Positions 43,115 through 50,131 of a stretch of 64,000 nucleotides of DNA are shown one piece after another (positions within the stretch are counted from its first letter, which is position 1; every line of letters starts with the position of its first letter). The DNA comes from an uncultured Bacteroidales bacterium. GTDB taxonomy: Bacteria; Bacteroidota; Bacteroidia; Bacteroidales; FEN-979. The stretch is from contig CAIQUS010000173.1 of the NCBI GenBank assembly GCA_903875045.1, forward strand, positions 1 to 64,000, given 5' to 3'. The notes under the pieces are model-generated. The model searched no databases, was not told the origin of the DNA, and saw nothing but the letters and a program-made list of their open reading frames with translations. The position numbers and the translations under genes were made by a program.

Positions 43115-44413
43115 TTAGTTAGCAGTAACCCAATCGATAGAGTTTTGTAAAAGCTGGAGTGCGTAGCCAGGATTGTGAGCACCTTTTGATAATTCGCTGT
43201 TGATATAGGCATAGTTGTAAGCGGCACCTAATTCACCGTATTTCCATAAGCGGCCGATCCTGTTGGTATAATCGCTGTCTTTGGCATATTTAAGAATATT
43301 GTCATAAACCACCAGACCTGTTGTAGGGCTGACCGTATTCATGCTTGAACTGAGAGCAAAGAGATCGCCCGGGGTTTGGGTGGTAGGATAGAGTTTGCCA
43401 TTGAAATCGTGTGTGGCCACGGCACTATATGAAATAGCTCCTGTGGTGGAATTCACAGTTTTCTTAAAGATTTTTTTGGTGGTGAGAAGTTCAGCCAGTT
43501 CAATACGTTTGGCTTCAATCAGGGCCTGGACCGGAGTAATTTTATCCGAACCGTGGCAGGCCGTGCATGCCGCTTTGTTTACCCATAAAGTGTGGCCACC
43601 TTCGCCGGTTGCAGCATCAAATTCATTCATGTGGCAATCGGTGCAAGACATATCAGAATGTTTCCAGGTTCTGGTATAGGTTTTCCCTGCATATTCATAT
43701 CCATTGATGCCGGAAAAGAGGTTTGACTGGTTTCCATCATGAACGGAAAAACTTCTGCCAGCGCGATATTCAACAGTGGCATTGTCGTCGGTATTGGTAA
43801 ACGGGAAGTAGGGAAGCTGATCAAACGGTGCCTTGAGAACTTTGGGAACAAGGGTCGTATCAGAATAAACCAATGCGGTGGCTCCGCGAATCTGATGGCA
43901 TTGTACACATAAGTTGTTGATTTTGCCAAAATCGGTGGAGGTAAGATTTTTATTGTAATTTAAAAACACAGGGGAGGTGGTAGCCAAAACCTGGGAAACG
44001 GTGTCGCCCGTAAAGTCAAATCCATTGTGTGAATGGCAGGTTGTGCAGTTGATTCTGTTGGATGCCGGCATGTCATTTGCAACAACAAATAAGCCGCTAC
44101 CAAGAATTTGTTCAAATCCTTCGCTGACATGGCAACGAGCACAGAATTTGGTAAACCGGTTGCTTGTAGTGCCAAGATAATGTTTTGATAAGTGATACTC
44201 AGCAATTTTTGCGTCAAAATTGGCAACAGTATGGCAAACCAGGCAAGAACCATTTGCATCTTTACCGTTTAAACCATTTGTTCCATTTACTCCATTAATT
44301 CCGTTCACACCGGCGGGACCCTGGGGGCCTTCCTTGGAACAGGAAGAAAGCATTAAGCATGCCACCCCGACCATTAATCCGGCAGCGTAAAATAATTTTC
44401 TTACATTTTTCAT
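43115..44413 (-). CDS. Six-heme cytochrome lipoprotein with collagen-like stalk, copy 2
   Basis: 432 residues. Lipoprotein signal with Cys25 (LSSC), then about eight Gly-X-Y triplets (GPQ GPA GVN GIN GVN GTN GLN GKD), Asn-rich and two triplets longer than copy 1. Heme sites: CLVCH, CARCH, CTTCH, CVQCH, CTDCH and CTACH. A C-terminal region of about 130 residues lacks heme motifs. The signal peptides of both copies are nearly the same (MKNV-K-FYAAG-M), while heme-domain sequences have diverged, fitting an old duplication with a conserved or converted 5' region. Transcribed alone, ending at the palindromic terminator. Confidence 0.88.
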   Translation of the reverse strand: MKNVRKLFYAAGLMVGVACLMLSSCSKEGPQGPAGVNGINGVNGTNGLNGKDANGSCLVCHTVANFDAKIAEYHLSKHYLGTTSNRFTKFCARCHVSEGFEQILGSGLFVVANDMPASNRINCTTCHSHNGFDFTGDTVSQVLATTSPVFLNYNKNLTSTDFGKINNLCVQCHQIRGATALVYSDTTLVPKVLKAPFDQLPYFPFTNTDDNATVEYRAGRSFSVHDGNQSNLFSGINGYEYAGKTYTRTWKHSDMSCTDCHMNEFDAATGEGGHTLWVNKAACTACHGSDKITPVQALIEAKRIELAELLTTKKIFKKTVNSTTGAISYSAVATHDFNGKLYPTTQTPGDLFALSSSMNTVSPTTGLVVYDNILKYAKDSDYTNRIGRLWKYGELGAAYNYAYINSELSKGAHNPGYALQLLQNSIDWVTAN

Positions 44414-44479
44414 ACTCTTACAGTTTTTGTTAATAAATACGTTTATGCAGCAGACAACTTGTGCAAATTGTTTCGGGAA

Positions 44480-44577
44480 CAAAAATATTGAAGATAATGA
44501 AGGGCATTGTTAATAAGTCAGTGAGATTTGTTAATATAATAACTGACATATCTCAACACTTCGTTGATATATATCAA
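44480..44577 (-). promoter_or_regulatory. FNR-type promoter region of six-heme copy 2
   Basis: -7 element TATTTTTG on the minus strand (44480-44487), then boxes CTGACATATCTCAA (44543-44556, 7 of 10 arm bases) and TTGATATATATCAA (44564-44577, a perfect FNR consensus palindrome). The spacings, 66 bases from -7 to inner box and 21 bases between boxes, are identical to copy 1. The leader of about 60 bases is also the same as in copy 1. Confidence 0.82.
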
Positions 44578-44667
44578 TATTTCAACGATTTTTCCGCCTC
44601 AAGGGTGTTGTTTTACTGAATTATGCAAAGGGGATAAAAAAGGAGGGCTTTTATTGTGATAAGTTTA

Positions 44668-45363
44668 TCAGCCTGTTTCGCTGATCTGGCGAAGTTGTTT
44701 GATATTCAGGATCTCCAGCATGTTGGTATTGATGGTGAGGATTCCTTCTTCTTTAAACTCTTTTAAAATGCGGATAGCGCTCTCTTTTGACATCCCTGAA
44801 AGGTCTGCAAGGTCCTGGCGGGAAATGGTCATTTCAAAAGGATTCTGGCAGTATATTTTATCTGCCAGGTAAAAAATCACATCTGCGATACGGCCATGCA
44901 TCTGTTTCTGGGTGAGGCTGATCACCTGGTCGAAATTGAAAATGGACTGAAGCGATACGCGTTTGATAAATTCTTCGGCAAAATCGGGGTTTTCGCGGAT
45001 CAGTTTTTTAAACACGGTCACATCAACCAGGCAAGCTGTGCAATCCTGAACAGCTGCAGCGGAATAATAGTGGCGGTTATCGACATAAATTCCTGGGCCA
45101 AAGATGTAGTCGACGGGTTTAATCAAGGCCAGGATTAAATTTTTGCCATACCCTTCTATGTATATTTTAGCCAATCCGGAGGTAACGCAAACAAAATACG
45201 GAGAGGGGGTGCCCTGCTTAAAAATAATCTCCCCCGCCTTATAACTCACCTGAAACCTGCTGCTGTTGATCAGTTCGATTTCAAACGGGCTTAAATTTTT
45301 AAAGATGGAGGATTTGCAGTTACAATCGGCGCAATTGGACGAATGATGTAATTTGTTTACCAT
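44668..45363 (-). CDS. FNR/CRP-family transcriptional regulator
   Basis: 231 residues: cyclic-nucleotide-binding-type beta-roll (about 30-125), dimer helix, and a C-terminal winged helix-turn-helix (about 175-225) with ISRQDLADLSGMSKESAIR. The recognition helix keeps the Glu and Arg that contact GA in TTGAT-type boxes. Cysteines at 11, 14 and 16, plus 108 and 111, resemble the N-terminal and central cysteines that hold the oxygen-labile 4Fe-4S cluster of FNR, though the spacing differs. It lies directly upstream of the cytochrome region whose promoters carry FNR boxes, so it is the probable regulator. Confidence 0.88.
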   Translation of the reverse strand: MVNKLHHSSNCADCNCKSSIFKNLSPFEIELINSSRFQVSYKAGEIIFKQGTPSPYFVCVTSGLAKIYIEGYGKNLILALIKPVDYIFGPGIYVDNRHYYSAAAVQDCTACLVDVTVFKKLIRENPDFAEEFIKRVSLQSIFNFDQVISLTQKQMHGRIADVIFYLADKIYCQNPFEMTISRQDLADLSGMSKESAIRILKEFKEEGILTINTNMLEILNIKQLRQISETG

Positions 45364-45403
45364 CGGATATGGCTGATTGGGCCTGAATTTTTGGAATAGC
45401 AGA

Positions 45404-45477
45404 CAAAGATAGTACTTAATTGATATATAACAAATTTTGCGGCTCTATTTATCAATGTGTGAATTGAGAAATGTCAA
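45404..45477 (-). promoter_or_regulatory. Promoter of the FNR-type gene with overlapping FNR boxes
   Basis: On the minus strand, TTTG (45431-45434), 19 bases and TATCTTTG (45404-45411) form a consensus promoter. TTGATATATAACAA (45420-45433, 9 of 10 arm bases) covers the -33 element and part of the spacer, a repressing position. A weaker box, TTGAGAAATGTCAA (45464-45477, 8 of 10), lies further upstream beside the asd stop. Confidence 0.72.
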
Positions 45478-45478
45478 C

Positions 45479-46468
45479 CTAAATCAGATTATTTGTTGTC
45501 AGGTATTCTGCAATCTGCACGGCATTGGTAGCTGCGCCTTTGCGCAGGTTATCCGCGACAATAAAGAGGTTCAAAGAATTGGGCTGTGATTCATCGCGTC
45601 TGATCCGTCCAACAAACACTTCATCTTTGCCGGCAGCATGGAGGGGCATGGGGTAAATATTATTTTTAATATCATCGTGAATAACAATGCCGGGTGTATT
45701 GCTGAGAAGTTTTGTGATATCGTCAATGATAAAATCACGTTCGAATTCAAGATTGATGGCTTCAGAATGTCCGCCTAATACAGGAACCCTGACGATGGTG
45801 GCAGTGATCCGGATTGAATTGTCATTAAGGATTTTGTGGGTTTCATGTACAAGTTTCATCTCCTCGGAGGTATATCCGTTATCCAGAAATTCACCGCCGT
45901 GGGGGAAAAGGTTCAAGTCGATCGGGTAGGGATAAGCCATTTCGCCGACAATACCATTTCTTTCATTTTCAAGTTGTTTTACTGCTTTGGCCCCGGTACC
46001 GGTTACAGACTGATAGGTAGAGGCGACAATTCTTTTGATGCGATACGCAGCATGAAGTGGCGCTAAAACCAACACGAGCTGAATGGTGGAACAATTGGGG
46101 TTGGCAATAATTTTATGATTCCTGGTCAGGACAGCGGCATTTATTTCGGGAACGATCAGTGGAATTTCCGGGTTCATACGCCATGCTGAAGAGTTATCGA
46201 TAACGGTCACACCGGCAGCGGCATAGCGGGGTGCCCATTCCCGGGAAGTGGCGGCACCGGCAGAAAAGATAGCCATTTCGGGTTTCGCGGCAATGGCCTG
46301 TTCGTGGGTGTGAATAAAATAACGATGATGGTTGAATGTGAGCGGAAGACCGGCCGACCTGGCAGAAGCCACGGGGATAAAGGTTTCGGGATAGATTTTA
46401 TGTTCGTCCAGAACTTTGAGAATTTCCCGGCCAACAAGTCCGGTAGCACCGACAATAGCGAGTTTCAT
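45479..46468 (-). CDS. asd: Aspartate-semialdehyde dehydrogenase
   Basis: Reduces aspartyl phosphate to aspartate semialdehyde, the branch point for lysine/diaminopimelate, threonine and methionine. 329 residues from ATG 46468: the NADP-binding VGATGLVGREIL lies at the N-terminus, NPNCSTIQLV carries the active-site Cys near residue 128, and GGHSEAINLEF carries a conserved His. A longer frame to 46609 runs through an octamer repeat (Pro/His/Ala-rich) and past a -7 element TACCTTTG at 46486-46493, so it is rejected. With that promoter the leader is only about 11 bases. Confidence 0.95.
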   Translation of the reverse strand: MKLAIVGATGLVGREILKVLDEHKIYPETFIPVASARSAGLPLTFNHHRYFIHTHEQAIAAKPEMAIFSAGAATSREWAPRYAAAGVTVIDNSSAWRMNPEIPLIVPEINAAVLTRNHKIIANPNCSTIQLVLVLAPLHAAYRIKRIVASTYQSVTGTGAKAVKQLENERNGIVGEMAYPYPIDLNLFPHGGEFLDNGYTSEEMKLVHETHKILNDNSIRITATIVRVPVLGGHSEAINLEFERDFIIDDITKLLSNTPGIVIHDDIKNNIYPMPLHAAGKDEVFVGRIRRDESQPNSLNLFIVADNLRKGAATNAVQIAEYLTTNNLI

Positions 46469-46510
46469 CTGGGTGAGATTTTGGGCAAAGGTAGGGAAAA
46501 AGGTGGACGG

Positions 46511-46590
46511 GTGGGCGGGTGGGCGAGTGGGCAAGTGGGCGAGTGGGCGAGTGGGCGAGTGGGCGAGTGGGCGAGTGGGCGAGTGGGCGA
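46511..46590. repeat. 8-bp tandem repeat GTGGGCGA, ten units
   Basis: Ten contiguous octamers; eight are exact GTGGGCGA, one is GTGGGCGG (46511) and one GTGGGCAA (46527). The array fills the place where the asd -33 element should be and lies about 70 bases before the next gene on the plus strand. The same unit recurs at 51846-51893. Confidence 0.95.
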
Positions 46591-46657
46591 GTGGAAAAGT
46601 TATTAACATGGGTTTTACTTTTTGGGGAATTTCGGATTAAGGGGAAAATTGTGGCTT

Positions 46658-49309
46658 ATGAAAACGTATTATCCCACCATTGTTCGCATTGACTGCATTA
46701 ACTGCATTGATTGCATTGTTTACATTGTTTGCATTGCCTTCATCGTTTGCATTCCCCGGATCTCCAAGGCACAGGTCAGGGATGATTTTTCGGACGGGGA
46801 TTTCACTGAAAATCCGGCATGGACAGGAGATACCTCACGTTTTGAGATCAACGGTGCCGGACAGCTTCATTTGAATTCGACGGGCAGCGATACTTCTGTG
46901 ATGTTCACCCGGAACGGACGTTTGATGAATACGGAATGGAATTTCTGGATGAAACTTTCATTGAATACATCGGCCAATAATCATGCAAGGGTTTATCTGA
47001 CTGCTGATACGGACAACATAAGTACCATTGTGAAAGGCTACTTTTTGCAAGTTGGCGGAAGTGATGATTCTATTTTTATCATGAAACAAACCGGGATGAC
47101 CGAACAGACCGTTTACAGGTTTAACTCTTATAAAACGCTCCATTCCACCAACACGATCCGGTTTAAAATCACACGGGATGGTTCGGGAAACTGGGAGGCC
47201 CTGATTGATACAACGGGCGGGTACAACTATATTTCAGATGGAACATTTTATGAAGATTCCTTTACTGAGACCCAATGGTTTGGATTGATGTGCCGGTATA
47301 CTTTGAGCAATTCAACGAAATTTTATTTTGATGATTTTTATGTCGGGCCGGTTATGTATGATACGTTGCCGCCGGAGATTGTTGAAACGCAGGCAATGGA
47401 TGCGAGGGTTCTTCACATATCTTTTTCAGAGCCCATGCAGATACAAAGTGCTGAAGATGTGAAAAATTATAACCTTGCGTCAAACGGAATGATGCCTGAT
47501 TCGGTTTCCCGGGAATTGCTGCACCCGGAGCATGTTTTAATCTTTTTGCATGATACGATGGCAGATGGAACCACCGATTCAATACAGATACGAAATCTGG
47601 CGGATTTATCGGGGAACCTGATGCGGGACACTATTGTACAGATTTCCTGTTATCAGCCCAAAGCCTTTGATATCCTGATCCACGAAATCATGGCAGATCC
47701 TGATCCTCCTGCGGGGCTGCCGAACGGCGAGTTTGTGGAATTGTACAACCGCACTGCCTTTTCAATAAACCTTGAAGGATGGACCTTTAAATATGGAAGT
47801 TATTCAAAGGCATTCCCGGCCATCACGATTCCGGCCAGGGGCTATATACTCATCGTGAAGGAGACGGCTTATCTCAGTTTTGGGAAATGTGCTGTTTTAT
47901 TCACCTCATCCTCCTCTTTATCCAATGAAGGGACCACCCTCACCCTGAGAGGTCCACGGGGGCAGGTTATTCATACGGTTACGTACAGTCCTGACTGGTA
48001 TCGCGGCATTTTCAAGGAGGAGGGGGGCTGGTCGCTTGAAATGTCAGATCCGTTGAACCCCTGCGGTTGCATGGATAACTGGGAGCCCTCCAGGGATCCT
48101 TCAGGGGGTACTCCGGGAAGGGCCAATTCAACAGGAAAAGAGAATCCTGATGAGGTGGCGCCGTTTGTTATGCGTGCCTTTATAACAGATTCGCTGAGGC
48201 TGAAAGTAACATTTTCTGAGGCCATGGACAGTCTTACACTGCTTTCCCCGGGAAAATGGATCATCACTCCATCTGAAACACCGCCTGCCGGAATCATACC
48301 GGTTTCCCCGGAATTCAGTTCTATTGAATTGGTATTCAGGGAAGCCTTTATTAATGGTGTAACATATTCCCTCCGGATATCAGGGAATATGAGCGATTGT
48401 GCAGGAAACGATGCTGACACCTCCCGTTTGATCCGGTTTGCCATTCCGGATACTGTAAATACCTGCGATGTAGTGATCAATGAAATTTTATCCAATCCGG
48501 CAAGTGGAGGTTCCAGGTTTGTTGAATTGTACAACCGGTCGGAGAAAATCATCGATTTGCAAACGCTGGTCCTCTCGAACCGAGACACTGTCGCAGGATT
48601 TCCTGCCGATGCGATGCCACTGACTACCGGAGGATACCTGCTGTTTCCGGATGAGTATGTTGCGTTTACCTCAAGTCCGGCGGATATCATTGACAAATAT
48701 CACCCGGTGTTTCCTGAAAATATTGCCGGCATGACCGGATTCCCTGTTTTCGGGGATGATACAGGGACGGTCGTTCTCGCGCGGAAAGACAACATGGTGA
48801 TCATTGACAAGATGCAGTACAATCCCGGCATGCATTATCCCCTGCTGGTAACATCCGAAGGCGTTTCACTGGAAAGAACCAATCCCGGATTACCATCGGA
48901 TGACTTGAACAACTGGCATTCGGCAGCAGAAACAGCGTGGTTTGCGACACCCGGCTACCAGAATTCTCATTGGGTGGTTTCGGATGAAACCAGTCAGGAA
49001 GTTGTGGTTCAGCCGGATATATTTTCGCCCGACAATGATGGGCGCGATGATTTATTGATCGTTACCATCCGGGTGAATGAACCGGATTTTGCAGTGAATA
49101 TGGCCGTTTATGATTCAAGAGGACGGTTGACGAGGCAACTTGCGAATCATGTTCTGATTGGCAGTAAAGGTGTTTTTATGTGGGATGGGATGACGGTTTT
49201 GCGAACCAAAGCCCCAATGGGGATTTATGTGTTGCTGGTTGAACTTGTGCATCCGGTTGGGACCGTAAGGAAAATAAAAAGGGCGGTATTTGTCGGCGGG
49301 AAACTTTAG
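46658..49309 (+). CDS. Secreted lamin-tail-domain protein with gliding/T9SS type B-like C-terminus
   Basis: 883 residues from the ATG at 46658. The signal peptide (1-36, ending SKAQ) is encoded by a 9-bp repeat. VRDDFSDGDF starts a beta-sandwich domain. An SbsA-like Ig domain (about 230-335) precedes the first lamin-tail domain (FDILIHEIMADPDPP, about 338-460); another Ig domain and a second lamin-tail domain (CDVVINEILSNPASGG, from about 605) follow. The last ~90 residues, PDIFSPDNDGRDD onward, resemble the CHU_C/T9SS type B module. It is probably surface-exposed or released. Function beyond adhesion or scaffolding is not evident. Confidence 0.78.
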   Translation: MKTYYPTIVRIDCINCIDCIVYIVCIAFIVCIPRISKAQVRDDFSDGDFTENPAWTGDTSRFEINGAGQLHLNSTGSDTSVMFTRNGRLMNTEWNFWMKLSLNTSANNHARVYLTADTDNISTIVKGYFLQVGGSDDSIFIMKQTGMTEQTVYRFNSYKTLHSTNTIRFKITRDGSGNWEALIDTTGGYNYISDGTFYEDSFTETQWFGLMCRYTLSNSTKFYFDDFYVGPVMYDTLPPEIVETQAMDARVLHISFSEPMQIQSAEDVKNYNLASNGMMPDSVSRELLHPEHVLIFLHDTMADGTTDSIQIRNLADLSGNLMRDTIVQISCYQPKAFDILIHEIMADPDPPAGLPNGEFVELYNRTAFSINLEGWTFKYGSYSKAFPAITIPARGYILIVKETAYLSFGKCAVLFTSSSSLSNEGTTLTLRGPRGQVIHTVTYSPDWYRGIFKEEGGWSLEMSDPLNPCGCMDNWEPSRDPSGGTPGRANSTGKENPDEVAPFVMRAFITDSLRLKVTFSEAMDSLTLLSPGKWIITPSETPPAGIIPVSPEFSSIELVFREAFINGVTYSLRISGNMSDCAGNDADTSRLIRFAIPDTVNTCDVVINEILSNPASGGSRFVELYNRSEKIIDLQTLVLSNRDTVAGFPADAMPLTTGGYLLFPDEYVAFTSSPADIIDKYHPVFPENIAGMTGFPVFGDDTGTVVLARKDNMVIIDKMQYNPGMHYPLLVTSEGVSLERTNPGLPSDDLNNWHSAAETAWFATPGYQNSHWVVSDETSQEVVVQPDIFSPDNDGRDDLLIVTIRVNEPDFAVNMAVYDSRGRLTRQLANHVLIGSKGVFMWDGMTVLRTKAPMGIYVLLVELVHPVGTVRKIKRAVFVGGKL
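46678..46758 (+). repeat. 9-bp tandem repeat encoding a signal-peptide core
   Basis: Nine contiguous nonamers of consensus CATTGNNTG (46678, 46687, 46696, 46705, 46714, 46723, 46732, 46741 and 46750) lie inside the coding sequence of the lamin-tail protein. Each contributes three residues of type I-x-C, giving the hydrophobic core with IDCINCIDC. The repeat therefore makes up the membrane-spanning part of the export signal. Confidence 0.9.
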
Positions 49310-49318
49310 CCTTTGATT

Positions 49319-50008
49319 TTATATCATTGCCGTTGCAATGCATGCAATACTGATCTTCACATCCGGAATCACATTGAGGGCCTGAATACACGACTCAAGT
49401 GTTGCCCCCGTGGTAATCACATCGTCAACCAGGATCAGGTGTTTCCCCGTCCAATCCTGCGGTCGGCTTACATGAAAAATTTCTTTTACATTCTGATACC
49501 TGCTGAAGCGTGATTTTCTGGTTTGCGTGTCGGTGGCTTTCGAACGGGTGAGCAGATGTCTGTTTACCGGAATGTTCATTGGCCCGGCAAGCCCGATGGC
49601 AAATTGCTCACTCTGGTTATACCCCCGCTGCATATATTTTTTCTTGTGAAGCGGTACGGGAATGATGGCATCCGCTGAATTGAAACCTGGTGCATATTTT
49701 AAGGTCAGGCCATATTGTTCCCCAAGGAAAATACCAATGTCCTTCCTTCCCTTATATTTGAGCTGATGTACCAACCGCTGCACCTTACCCCCTTTGTTGA
49801 AATAAAGAAAGGCAGCCCCGGTCTCGATTTTCACCCGGCCCCAGAAAAGGTGTGTAACCGGATTTTCCAGATCATGGTGGTAATTGGTTTTCGGAAGATG
49901 AAACTCACAGGAGTGGCATATTCCCTCTTCATTTTTCCACAAACTGTTGCCGCAGGCGGCACAGATTCGCGGAAAAATCAGTGAAACGAAATCGCTGAGA
50001 TAGATCAT
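49319..50008 (-). CDS. comF: ComF-family phosphoribosyltransferase-like protein
   Basis: 229 residues with an N-terminal zinc ribbon (CAAC near residue 16, CHSC near residue 31) and a type I phosphoribosyltransferase domain. The PRPP-binding loop LVDDVITTGATL lies near residue 192, and IIPVPLHKKKYMQRGYNQS is typical of ComF. In naturally competent bacteria ComF helps bring DNA into the cytoplasm; in others its role is unclear. It converges on the lamin-tail gene with 9 bases between stops. Confidence 0.92.
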   Translation of the reverse strand: MIYLSDFVSLIFPRICAACGNSLWKNEEGICHSCEFHLPKTNYHHDLENPVTHLFWGRVKIETGAAFLYFNKGGKVQRLVHQLKYKGRKDIGIFLGEQYGLTLKYAPGFNSADAIIPVPLHKKKYMQRGYNQSEQFAIGLAGPMNIPVNRHLLTRSKATDTQTRKSRFSRYQNVKEIFHVSRPQDWTGKHLILVDDVITTGATLESCIQALNVIPDVKISIACIATAMI

Positions 50009-50104
50009 GGCTTTTATTTTAGCTTAATCGGGAAATTATAAAAAGGTAATACGTTTTACAGGGGTTATTTTTCAACAATCGATCAACATTCAAAAAAAAT
50101 CATG

Positions 50105-50112
50105 TAGGTTTG
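50105..50112 (+). promoter_or_regulatory. -7 element of the fused ABC ATPase gene
   Basis: TAGGTTTG matches TAnnTTTG, 19 bases before the ATG, implying a leader of about 13 bases. No clear -33 element. Confidence 0.45.
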
Positions 50113-50131
50113 ATTAAAATTTCCCCGGGGA

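Noticed and set aside
40911-44413. Surface-export signal of Bacteroidota lipoproteins after the lipid Cys
   Set aside because: The residues after Cys25 (TKEG, SKEG) are not clearly the acidic type known from Capnocytophaga or Bacteroides. Surface location of the cytochromes therefore stays an inference.
46304-46640. Plus-strand frames encoding repeated WASGRVGE-type sequence and the minus-strand N-terminal extension of asd
   Set aside because: Both are translations of the GTGGGCGA array. The asd start at 46468 matches the family start and lies downstream of its -7 element.
46680-46874. Alternative frame reading a canonical-looking signal core (ALTALIALFTLFAL)
   Set aside because: It has no ATG start and does not continue into the lamin-tail protein. 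The in-frame reading ends in a good cleavage site (SKAQ) followed by the expected mature start.
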